A stretch of DNA of 64,000 nt from Pseudovibrio sp. Tun.PSC04-5.I4. Its GTDB lineage: Bacteria > Pseudomonadota > Alphaproteobacteria > Rhizobiales > Stappiaceae. Location of the stretch: NCBI RefSeq assembly GCF_900104145.1, contig NZ_FNLB01000001.1:496001-560000 (forward strand). The letters run 5' to 3'. The position numbers and the translations under genes are program-made. Below, one piece after another: positions 10,725 to 18,666 of this stretch (positions are counted from its first letter, which is position 1; every line of letters begins with the position of its first letter). The notes below the pieces were generated by a model. It had not been told where the DNA came from and did no database searches. It worked only from the letters and a program-made list of their open reading frames with translations.

Positions 10725-11028
10725 TTGGGCGATAGAGCATGTCGTGGTGCGCGCACTCATGTGCGAAGCTTGGTTCATAAAGCGGTGATCTTGATCAATA
10801 ATATTGTTGAGGTACTTGACCTGAAAAATGTCGACAAAGAACCACCTGTAACCAGTGAGGAGCAAGTAAAAGTTGATGTTGGTGACCCTTCCACCCTAAT
10901 GGGATTGGTCGTAGAACTCTTGTTTTTAAGCCCGCTTTTATCCACCCAACTGCACCACCTTTGACAGCAGCAAATTACTCCCATTAGTATGCGAGCTCTA
11001 TCAAGCAATTCGCAACCGGAGCACTAGA
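10725..11028. other. intergenic region before the amidase
   Basis: No gene is recognised in this 300-bp stretch. Weak open frames exist on both strands without similarity or ribosome sites. It probably contains the amidase promoter, but no clear -35/-10 pair was found. Confidence 0.35.
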
Positions 11029-11535
11029 ATGTCGATGACTGAACACTTGGCTGAGCTCTGGGAAAAGCTTGATACTCCTGACTTCAAAAACATCTTCATT
11101 GGGCTCAATAAGGAGCAGGTAGAGGCGCTGACTAAGGCAGCTTTAGAGCGCCATAAATTGGGTCAGCGGTTAAGCCCGATTGATGGTGAGTTGGTTGCGA
11201 TAAAAGGCAATATTGCGCTCAGAGGCCTTCCAACATCTGCTGGGTCTATTGTTTACTCCACCGGAGTTGAGAGTGAGAACGCCCCCGTCGTGCAACGTGT
11301 TATAGAGGCTGGCGGAATCCCCATCGGCCCCGCGAACATGACGGAGTTCGCGTTTTCCGGCATAGGCCTGAACCCGCACTACGGCAATGCACCCAATGGA
11401 GCGGATCAGTCCAGAGTGCCCGGCGGGTCATCCGCGGGTTGTGCTGCGGCGATCTCCAACGGAATTTGCAATCTGGCAATTGGCAGCGACACCTCCGGGT
11501 CCACGCGCGTTCCGGCCGCGTTTCAGGGCACATGC

Positions 11536-11544
11536 GGATATCGC
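11536..11544 (+). repeat. 9-bp target-site duplication, left copy
   Basis: GGATATCGC immediately left of the IS256 element, identical to 12928-12936. Its length fits the 8-9 bp duplications made by IS256-family elements. Confidence 0.92.
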
Positions 11545-12927
11545 GAGCTAACGGTGAATCTTGGTGACGGAGTGAATTGCGGCGTATCATAGCAAGTGAT
11601 TGAGGCTTGCTTTTGACTCCAGAGGAGCTGATACGCCTATGACAGATGATAGTGTTATCCCGCTTGTGCAGCCAGGGGAATTTCAAGATGCACTTACGGA
11701 AGTTTTGCGTTCGGGTGCACAGCAACTTTTGCGAGCGGCCATTGAGAGTGAAGTCATGAGCGTGCTTTCGCTTTACTCGGACTTAAAATTACCAGATGGC
11801 CGTCAGCGGGTGGTTCGGCATGGGCATTTGCCAGAGCGACAGGTCCAGACTGGCGTTGGGCCAGTCACGGTCAGCAAACCTCGGATCCGGGATCGAGATG
11901 AGAATGCAGAAGAGAAAATTCATTACCATTCCAATCTGTTACCTAATTATCTGCGCCGTTCAACCAGTCTTGATGAATTGATCCCAGCGCTCTATTTGCG
12001 TGGGGTTTCTACCAATAATGTTCAGCAAGCTTTGAGTGCTTTGTTGGGTGTTGATGCCCCCAACCTTTCACCGGATGTCATCCGCGGCCTTGTCAAAAGC
12101 TGGCGATCTTTATGGGAAGAGTGGAAAACCAGAGACCTGTCAGCGCGCAACTACGTTTATATGTGGGCAGATGGCATCTATCTGAAAGCCCGGGGAGAAC
12201 GGGAAAGTCGCTGTATTCTGGTGTTGATCGGGGCAACACCGGAAGGCAAGAAAGAGCTGATTGGCTTTGATGATGGCTACCGGGAAGATACTCAGAGCTG
12301 GCGGGAGCTACTGCTTGCTCTCAAAGCTCGCGGCTTGCAGATCGAACCGAAGTTGGCTGTCGGTGATGGTGCTCTGGGTTTCTGGGCGGCATTGCGGGAA
12401 GTCTTTAGCACAACAAAAGCTCAACGCTGCTGGGTCCACAAGACAATGAATGTCTTAAGCAAAATGCCTAAATCCTTGCAGGCCAAAGCAAAGAAAGATC
12501 TACAGGATATCTGGATGGCAGAGAACCGCGTAGATGCTGAGACGGCTTTTGATCTTTTCATAGAGAAATTTGAGGCCAAATACCCCAAAGCCACGCAATG
12601 CCTTGCCAAGGATAGGATCGAACTGTTGGCTTTTTATGACTTTCCTGCTGAGCATTGGGGGCATATCAGAACCACCAATCCAATTGAATCAACCTTTGCG
12701 ACTGTGCGCCACAGAACAAGGCAGACCAAGAACTGCCTCTCCCGGGATACTGCAATGCCAATGGTCTTCATGCTGATCAAGGCAGCGGAGAAGCGCTGGC
12801 AGAAATTGAGAGGCAAAAATCAATTGCCTAAGATAATACAGGGTGTCATCTTCAAAAATGGCATCGAGAGTGATGCAAACCAAAATCACGCCGCCTGAAA
12901 CCCATCACCAACTTTTGCGGTTAGCTC
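11545..12927 (+). mobile_element. complete IS256-family insertion sequence
   Basis: A 1383-bp element has imperfect 23-bp terminal repeats. The left end (11545-11567) begins GAGCTAACGGTGAATC and the right end (12905-12927) is its inverted counterpart; GAGCTAAC and TTGGTGA match exactly. It is flanked by a 9-bp target duplication inside the amidase gene and encodes one intact transposase in the same direction. The combination of perfect duplication and an unmutated host gene argues for a recent transposition. Confidence 0.95.
11639..12898 (+). CDS. IS256-family (Mutator-type) transposase
   Basis: A 419-residue transposase. The ATG at 11639 follows AGAGGAG; the in-frame codons further upstream lie in the IS leader and are not used. 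DDE landmarks are WADGIYLKARGE (first Asp), LAVGDGALGFWAAL (second Asp) and RTTNPIESTFATVRHRTRQT with the conserved Glu. The YREDTQSWRELLLALKARGL segment and the RCWVHKTMNVLSKMP motif are characteristic of IS256 members. Length is normal and no lesion is seen. It catalyses movement of the element that disrupts the amidase. Confidence 0.95.
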   Translation: MTDDSVIPLVQPGEFQDALTEVLRSGAQQLLRAAIESEVMSVLSLYSDLKLPDGRQRVVRHGHLPERQVQTGVGPVTVSKPRIRDRDENAEEKIHYHSNLLPNYLRRSTSLDELIPALYLRGVSTNNVQQALSALLGVDAPNLSPDVIRGLVKSWRSLWEEWKTRDLSARNYVYMWADGIYLKARGERESRCILVLIGATPEGKKELIGFDDGYREDTQSWRELLLALKARGLQIEPKLAVGDGALGFWAALREVFSTTKAQRCWVHKTMNVLSKMPKSLQAKAKKDLQDIWMAENRVDAETAFDLFIEKFEAKYPKATQCLAKDRIELLAFYDFPAEHWGHIRTTNPIESTFATVRHRTRQTKNCLSRDTAMPMVFMLIKAAEKRWQKLRGKNQLPKIIQGVIFKNGIESDANQNHAA

Positions 12928-12936
12928 GGATATCGC
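12928..12936 (+). repeat. 9-bp target-site duplication, right copy
   Basis: GGATATCGC immediately right of the IS256 element; partner of 11536-11544. The amidase frame resumes at 12937. Confidence 0.92.
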
Positions 12937-13712
12937 GCAACAATGGGCCGTTACCCTATGGAGGGCGTGGTTCCACTGGCAGCGAGCCTTGATGTGCTTG
13001 GCCCTATGGCGCGAGATGTGGATGGCATTCGTGCACTGGACGCGATTATGCACGGTGGTATTACCGAGAATGCTGAACTGGAAAACGCTCAGGTTCGACT
13101 TGTTCTGCCAAAGCTTGATGGGTTTGGTGTTTCACCGGAAGTCATGGAGATGTTCGAGCGTTGTGCAGACGGGCTGTCGGCCTCTGGCATTCATGTAGAT
13201 CGAAGAGACATCAGCGCATTGATGAATACTCATCAGCTTTTTAGTGAGCATGGTACCCTTGTCAGCACAGAAGCAAGAGAACAGATTTGCAAACTTGCAG
13301 ACCTGAGCAATCCGGAAATTGACCCGCAAATTCGAGCCCGTCTCGAATACGCAATGCCAATGACACTTGGAGAAGTTGCTTACTTGCGAAAGCTCCGTTC
13401 TGTCCTACAGGCAGAGATGGCTGCACAGTTGAAGGGAGAGCTTTTGCTCATGCCGACTGTTCCAGATCTTCCGCCGCTGGTTGAAACCGTTGCACATGAT
13501 ACAGCTGCCTTTCAAAAGGCAAACGCTGTGTCCTTGAGATTGACGATGATGACTGCTTTTTTGAACATGCCATCTCTGGCCCTGCCGGTTGATCGCGCCA
13601 AGCCATCCCACAGCGTTTCTGTTTGCGGTGTTGCACTTCAGGATGAGGCAGTGCTGGCGGCAGGCAAGAGGATTGAAAGCGCGCTGCGATGATTTGCGGT
13701 TTTCAACAGAGG

Positions 13713-13758
13713 AACGCAAATTTGGCAATTACAACGCAGTTATAACGCAAAAAACGCA
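13713..13758 (+). promoter_or_regulatory. four phased AACGCA repeats upstream of the TAXI receptor gene
   Basis: AACGCA occurs at 13713, 13733, 13744 and 13753, spacings of 20, 11 and 9 bp, roughly multiples of one helical turn. They lie 160-205 bp before the TAXI receptor start. Such iteration fits cooperative binding of a regulator on one face of DNA, but no regulator gene is adjacent, so this is inference. Confidence 0.3.
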
Positions 13759-13916
13759 AATCCGTTCGTGTGGGGCATATCTGTCATGCATTCATGAGAA
13801 AATTTCTGTCTTGTTTTGCCAATAAGCTCATACACCTACTTGAAACGCCTCATTTTCGATATAAAATCTCTCAGCAATTTAAAGGGCATAGTGCGCTTAT
13901 AATCCGGGGATGATCT

Positions 13917-14870
13917 ATGAGAATGTTAAAGTCATGCGTGACGGCGGCTGCCGTTGTCGCGTTTTCGTTCGCAGCGCAAGCTGAAACACGCGTAACCTAC
14001 AAATCCGCGAAAACTTCCTCCTCTTACTACCAGATGGCAGTACAGATTGCAGAAGCGATGAAGCAAGCCTCTAACGGCGATATCATTGTAACTGTTGAGG
14101 AAAGTCAGGGTTCCGTGCAGAACGTGATGGAATCTGCCGTTCGTCCGGGCAACTACGTTTTCACCACCCCTCCAGTGCTGGTTAAGTTGGCCAAGGGCGG
14201 TAAAGCGATGTTTGAAAAGCGCGCTAATCCTAAGTTTGGTGAAATCCGCGCTCTGTTCCCAATTCCATCCCTGACCATGCATTTTGTTGTTGGCGAAGAC
14301 AGCGGCATCAACAGCTTTGAAGACCTCAAAGGCAAAAAAATCCTGATCGGCAAAGGCTCATTTGGCGCGAAAGAGGGTGCTAAGTACCTGAAAATGTTCG
14401 GTCTTGAAGGTCAGGTTGAGCTGGCGGATGTGGAACTTTCCAACGCTGTTCCAGCGCTGAAAAACGGCCAGATTGATGGGTTTGTGACTGCTGGGTCTTA
14501 CCCTGCGCCAAACGTGATTGAAGCTGCTGCTGGTACCGGCGTAAATGTTCTTTCGCTTTCTGATGATCAGATCGCACAGACCAAACGCACCAAACTAGTG
14601 ATCCCGGCTGGAACTTATGCTGATCAAGACGCTGATATCACAACAACATCTCTTCCAGTTGTGGCCTACACAACAACGCAGATGGATGAGGCTACCGCCT
14701 ACGCGATGACCAAAAATTTCTGGGCTCAAAAAGCCAAAATGGGCAAGGGCGCAGCTTGGTGGGATGGCGTAAGCAAAGAGCTTCTCGGCAACATCACCGG
14801 CAAAATTCATCCGGGTGCACAGAAGTTTTATGATGAAGCTGGCTTTACAATCACCGACAACCAGCGCTAA
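13917..14870 (+). CDS. TAXI-family TRAP transporter solute receptor
   Basis: A 317-residue periplasmic receptor with a Sec signal peptide (basic MRMLKS, hydrophobic core, cleavage after AAQA). Family features are the N-terminal TYKSAKTSSSYYQMAVQIAE segment, the SLTMHFVVGEDSGI region with the domain hinge, and FEDLKGKKILIGKGSFG, which in TAXI proteins shapes the ligand pocket. TAXI receptors work with fused TRAP permeases and bind dicarboxylates, glutamate or other organic anions; the ligand here cannot be read from sequence. It is followed by a hairpin and then the permease gene, the usual order. The upstream amidase may have belonged to the same pathway. Confidence 0.88.
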   Translation: MRMLKSCVTAAAVVAFSFAAQAETRVTYKSAKTSSSYYQMAVQIAEAMKQASNGDIIVTVEESQGSVQNVMESAVRPGNYVFTTPPVLVKLAKGGKAMFEKRANPKFGEIRALFPIPSLTMHFVVGEDSGINSFEDLKGKKILIGKGSFGAKEGAKYLKMFGLEGQVELADVELSNAVPALKNGQIDGFVTAGSYPAPNVIEAAAGTGVNVLSLSDDQIAQTKRTKLVIPAGTYADQDADITTTSLPVVAYTTTQMDEATAYAMTKNFWAQKAKMGKGAAWWDGVSKELLGNITGKIHPGAQKFYDEAGFTITDNQR

Positions 14871-14896
14871 TCGATAAAACTGTTTTACAGGTAATC

Positions 14897-14930
14897 AGGC
14901 CCGGAGCATCCTTCGGGCCTTTCTCTTCTT
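14897..14930 (+). terminator. hairpin with T-rich tail between receptor and permease
   Basis: AGGCCCG/CGGGCCT stem with a 10-nt loop followed by TTCTCTTCTT, in the 71-bp gap between the TAXI receptor gene and the permease gene. It probably acts as a partial terminator that keeps the receptor more abundant than the permease. Confidence 0.6.
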
Positions 14931-14941
14931 AGGCCGTCATC

Positions 14942-16699
14942 TTGAATATTATACCCCGTTCCATCTGGCTCATTCTCGGCACCACAACTGTTGTGTTCCA
15001 TCTGGGTTTGATTTTCTCTGGTCTGGTTCCCAATCTGGTGAGCCGGCCTTTGCACATGGCGCTTGCTTTGCCGTGGGCACTCATCTTCATGGCACGTAAT
15101 CCCCTTGAGAAAGTGACAGGGTATCTGCTCACTGGCTTTGGTGTGTTTGCAGCTGGCTGGATTGCGTGGAACCATTCAGACTTGTCTGATCAGTACGGCT
15201 ATCTGATTGATGACTTTCAGCTTTATCTGGCGATTGGGTTGCTGGTAACCGTGCTGGAAATGGCACGCCGCGCTATCGGCTGGCCCTTGCCACTGGTTGC
15301 GCTGATTGCACTCGCCTACGGTCTTTATGGCCAATATGTCCCCGGCGAGTTTGGCTACGCAGGCGTACCGGTAGAAAGTTTCCTCGGCACCATGACCATT
15401 GCGGAAGGTGGGCTCTGGGGCAAATTGACCGGCGTTTCCGTCGGTGTCGTTGCGATTTTCGTCATCTTCGGCGCGTTCCTCAATGCCGGTGAAGCAGGCG
15501 CAGGCTTCATGAATGTTGCCGCCGCCGCCGCCGGAAAACTGACAGGCGGAACGGCAAAAGTCTCTGTGATTTCATCCGCTTTGTTCGGGTCCATATCCGG
15601 TTCAGCCTCCGCAAATGTTGCCTCAACCGGCGCAATTACGTTGCCTGCGATGACCAAGCTGGGCTACCCGCGCGCGCTTGCCGGTGCTGTTGAAGCGGTT
15701 GCGTCGTCTGGTGGTCAGATCATGCCGCCGCTGATGGGCGCAGGCGCGTTTGTTATGGTGGAGTTGACGGGTGTTCCCTACACCGGGATCATGGCAGCGG
15801 CCATTTTACCAGCGTTTCTGTACTTTTTTGCCGTCTGGATGGGCATCAACGCCTTTGCATGCCGTTATGAACTGAAAGGCCTTGCGCCGGAAGATCAGCC
15901 AAGTACGCGGTCCGTGATCATCACATCGCTGTTCTTCCTCGTGCCGTTCACGGTTCTGCTCTGGTCGATGTTCGTGCTGGGGTACACGCCGCAATATGCA
16001 GCTTGTCTTTCCATCATGGTTGCGATGGCGCTGCTGCTGATAGATAAGAATTTTGCAGTGAACTGGCAAAAGATCGGCGAACGCTACGAGCAGGCATTGA
16101 TGAACTCCGGTAAGCAAGTGGCGATGATTGCTTCTATCATCCTATGTGCCTCCATCATTATCGGAACTTTGGGCGTCACCGGTCTCGGCGTTAAAATCAC
16201 CTCCCTGATCCTCTCGGGGTCCGGCGGAATGTTATGGCCAGCCCTATTGCTCACCGCGCTTGCCTGCATGGTGCTTGGTATGGAAGTGCCAACGACTGCG
16301 GCCTATGTGATCTGCGTTTCCGTTGCTGGTCCAGCCTTGATAAATATAGGGTTGGAGCCACTTCAGGCGCACCTGTTTGTGTTTTGGTTTGCGCTTCTTT
16401 CCACCATCACGCCACCAGTCTGCGGAGCCGTATTTATTGCGGCTGGTATGGTCGGGGAAAACTGGTTAAAGGTCGCCGCGTTTGCCATGGCGCTCGGCAT
16501 AGGACTCTACCTTATCCCACTGGGAATGATAGCAAATCCGGCTTTGATCACGCTCATCAGCTCACCGGTCTGGTCTTTGCTCGCCGCCGTAAAAGTAGGT
16601 CTAGCACTAACCGCAATCTCCTACGGTGTCATTGCACCCTTCAAGCTTTTAACAAGGGTTGGGTTGATTATAGGCGGCGGAATTATACTGTTCATCTAA
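14942..16699 (+). CDS. fused TRAP transporter permease (4TM/12TM)
   Basis: A 585-residue integral membrane protein joining the small and large TRAP permease domains, as normal for TAXI systems. The N-terminal ~150 residues contain about four helices. From about residue 160 the DctM-like domain has the conserved SGSASANVASTGAITLP loop and the ASSGGQIMPPLMGAGAF motif, with the second repeat showing MEVPTTAAYVI and TPPVCGAVFIAAG. The start is TTG 14942, because an in-frame TAG lies only four codons upstream and no ATG occurs nearby. It imports the ligand captured by the preceding receptor using an ion gradient. Confidence 0.88.
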   Translation: MNIIPRSIWLILGTTTVVFHLGLIFSGLVPNLVSRPLHMALALPWALIFMARNPLEKVTGYLLTGFGVFAAGWIAWNHSDLSDQYGYLIDDFQLYLAIGLLVTVLEMARRAIGWPLPLVALIALAYGLYGQYVPGEFGYAGVPVESFLGTMTIAEGGLWGKLTGVSVGVVAIFVIFGAFLNAGEAGAGFMNVAAAAAGKLTGGTAKVSVISSALFGSISGSASANVASTGAITLPAMTKLGYPRALAGAVEAVASSGGQIMPPLMGAGAFVMVELTGVPYTGIMAAAILPAFLYFFAVWMGINAFACRYELKGLAPEDQPSTRSVIITSLFFLVPFTVLLWSMFVLGYTPQYAACLSIMVAMALLLIDKNFAVNWQKIGERYEQALMNSGKQVAMIASIILCASIIIGTLGVTGLGVKITSLILSGSGGMLWPALLLTALACMVLGMEVPTTAAYVICVSVAGPALINIGLEPLQAHLFVFWFALLSTITPPVCGAVFIAAGMVGENWLKVAAFAMALGIGLYLIPLGMIANPALITLISSPVWSLLAAVKVGLALTAISYGVIAPFKLLTRVGLIIGGGIILFI

Positions 16700-16714
16700 G
16701 GCGATGACATGAAT

Positions 16715-16756
16715 AAAAACAGGCGCTTATCAGATCTGATGAGTGCCTGTTTTTGT
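16715..16756. terminator. bidirectional intrinsic terminator
   Basis: AAAAACAGGC pairs with GCCTGTTTTT across an inner ATCAGATCTGAT palindrome. It sits between the convergent TRAP permease and phosphatase genes, with A/T runs on both sides, so it should stop transcription from both directions. Confidence 0.88.
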
Positions 16757-16777
16757 ATTTAGTCAGCTAGATCGAAT

Positions 16778-17608
16778 TCAAGCTTGTTCTGCGAACTGGG
16801 TTATCTGAGTAATCTTCATAACTTCGTCGTAGACCTGCGGTGCCGCGCCTAAAACTGGATACGGGGCACTTGGGTTTTCCGTGGTAGGAAAGGGGAGTAC
16901 TTTCCCGCCAGCTTCTTCAATCAGGCAATACGCCGCCATGCAGTCCCAAGCGGACATGAGCGGTTCGACGTAACCCACCAAGCGACCTGCGGCGACCCAC
17001 GCCAACATCAGAGCACCAGAGCCATAACGCGTGTAGCTCACGCCTGCTGACATCAGGTCTTCAAACATCTTGCCGATTTGTTTTGGTGTAACACGGTCAT
17101 TTGCGCCAACACCCAACATGCCGGTTTGCAGATTAAACCGATCGGTCACGCGAACCGGTAACCCGTTGAGTGTTGTGCCTTTTCCGCGCATTGCGGCAAA
17201 GCGTTCACCCAGTACTGGCACGTCGATAATGCCAATTGCAGGGCCGTCTTTATCTGTAACCGCGATACAAACACACCAACCGGGAAGGCCGTTCAAGAAC
17301 GGCGCGGTTCCGTCAATTGGGTCAATCACCCACGTGTAACCGGTTAAGCCTTCAACATATCCGAATTCTTCCCCGAGTTGTGCATCCTCAGGAAAACTCT
17401 CGGAAATCAGGCTGCAGATTTTCTGCTCAACGGCCTTATCCGCTTCAGAAACAACATCCTGAGGATGCCGCTTTGTATCGATATCTAACGCATTGCGATT
17501 GGCGAAATGTTGGAGTGCAAGCTCAGCCGCTTGATCGGCAATTTTTTGCGCCGCGTTGAAGCGTTTTTCCAACTCTACTGCTTGGTCTAGACAAGTATCG
17601 GCAATCAT
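16778..17608 (-). CDS. inositol-monophosphatase family phosphatase
   Basis: A 276-residue Mg-dependent phosphomonoesterase. The metal-binding motifs are LGEEFG (about residue 78), WVIDPIDGTAPFLNGLPGWC (about 92-111) and AWDCMAAYCLIEEAGG near residue 220. These proteins dephosphorylate inositol-1-phosphate, histidinol phosphate or other sugar/polyol phosphates; the exact substrate is not set by these motifs. The gene overlaps the 3' end of the ATPase gene by 4 bp (ATGA), so it is translationally coupled to an ABC importer of the Afu/FbpC class. A likely role is dephosphorylating an imported phosphorylated sugar or polyol (inference). It is last in its operon. Confidence 0.85.
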   Translation of the reverse strand: MIADTCLDQAVELEKRFNAAQKIADQAAELALQHFANRNALDIDTKRHPQDVVSEADKAVEQKICSLISESFPEDAQLGEEFGYVEGLTGYTWVIDPIDGTAPFLNGLPGWCVCIAVTDKDGPAIGIIDVPVLGERFAAMRGKGTTLNGLPVRVTDRFNLQTGMLGVGANDRVTPKQIGKMFEDLMSAGVSYTRYGSGALMLAWVAAGRLVGYVEPLMSAWDCMAAYCLIEEAGGKVLPFPTTENPSAPYPVLGAAPQVYDEVMKITQITQFAEQA

Positions 17609-18666
17609 TTTTTGCCGCCGATCAGTGCCAGACCGCGTATATCGAAATCGATACCGACATTCGTTCCGTTTTCAAGCTTATGATTGGTGTTGTTATCAAT
17701 TACAAAAAGGTCACCAAGGTCACTCATGACTTCATACTGGAAATGATCTCCAAGGTAGGCCGCACTTTTGATTTTACCCGTTAGACCCGTTTTATTTTCT
17801 CTGCTCAGCTTGATTGAATTTGCCCGCGCAGCAAGCTTAGCTTTGCCAACACTGTGGTTTCTGTTGCGCAGAGAGTACTTCGCATCGCCAATAGCAATGT
17901 GAGCAGCGTCATCCATAATGCTACTGATTTCACAATCAAGGATATTGGCCTCACCAATAAAGTCGGCGATGAACTCGGACGCAGGGCTTTCGTAAAGCTC
18001 GAAAGGTGTTCCGTCCTGCTCAATCTTGCCGTCACGCATAACCACGATACGGTCAGACACTGCGAGTGCTTCTTCCTGATCGTGAGTGACGTAAACAGCT
18101 GTGAAATCAAGTCGTTGCTGAATTTCGCGGATTTCAGTTCGGACAAGACGACGAAGCCGTGCATCAAGGTTGGAGAGCGGCTCATCCAGCAACAAGACTT
18201 GCGGTTCCAGAACAAGGGCCCGAGCAACGGCTACGCGTTGTTGCTGTCCGCCGGATAGCTCGGAAGGTAGGCGTTGCGCTTTTTCACGTAGGCCCACCAG
18301 ATCGAGGCCGTTGAAAGCAAGCTCTTCGGCGTCTTTGAAACCGCTGGACTCCAGTCCGTACTTCACGTTTTCCAACACAGTCATATGCGGAAACAACGCG
18401 TAGGACTGGAACACCATGGATACATCACGTTCATTTGGCGGCAGGCGTGTTACGTCCTCGCCGCCAATCATAATGCGGCCAGAGGTCGGCGTTTCCAGCC
18501 CTGCAATCATGCGCAGGGTTGTGGTTTTGCCACATCCTGATGGGCCGAGAAGCGTCACCAGCTGACCTGCCTCAATCTCGAGATTTAGGTCTGAAATTGC
18601 TGTAAAGTCGCCGTAGTTTTTGCCGACATTTTCGAAGTGGACTTGACCAAATTTGGAATGTGTCAT
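17605..18666 (-). CDS. ABC importer ATPase (AfuC/FbpC/PotA type)
   Basis: A 353-residue ATPase with Walker A GPSGCGKTT (about residue 42), signature LSGGQQQRVAVARAL (about 139) and Walker B VLLLDEP followed by LSNLDARLR. A TOBE-like C-terminal domain follows from about residue 250. It overlaps the permease gene by 4 bp upstream and the phosphatase gene by 4 bp downstream. The class is annotated as Fe(III) transport, but related AfuABC systems import sugar phosphates, and the linked phosphatase favours that role. Confidence 0.87.
   Translation of the reverse strand: MTHSKFGQVHFENVGKNYGDFTAISDLNLEIEAGQLVTLLGPSGCGKTTTLRMIAGLETPTSGRIMIGGEDVTRLPPNERDVSMVFQSYALFPHMTVLENVKYGLESSGFKDAEELAFNGLDLVGLREKAQRLPSELSGGQQQRVAVARALVLEPQVLLLDEPLSNLDARLRRLVRTEIREIQQRLDFTAVYVTHDQEEALAVSDRIVVMRDGKIEQDGTPFELYESPASEFIADFIGEANILDCEISSIMDDAAHIAIGDAKYSLRNRNHSVGKAKLAARANSIKLSRENKTGLTGKIKSAAYLGDHFQYEVMSDLGDLFVIDNNTNHKLENGTNVGIDFDIRGLALIGGKK

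Larger units (their letters stand above)
11029..13692 (+). pseudogene. amidase-signature hydrolase gene interrupted by IS256
   Basis: The gene is split into 11029-11544 (172 codons) and 12937-13692 (251 codons plus stop). Removing the IS and one copy of the 9-bp duplication restores one frame of about 423 residues, reading TCGYR then ATMGRYPMEG. The N-part carries the amidase triad elements: Lys in LVAIKGN, the cis-Ser in PGGSSAG, and the nucleophile Ser region in IGSDTSGSTRVPA. The C-part has PLAASLDVLGPMARDV and the usual C-terminal domain. Such enzymes hydrolyse amides to a carboxylate and ammonia; the substrate is unknown. The first fragment could make a 187-residue product ending in IS sequence, which lacks the C-terminal half and is unlikely to be active. 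The uninterrupted reading on both sides suggests a recent insertion. Confidence 0.9.
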
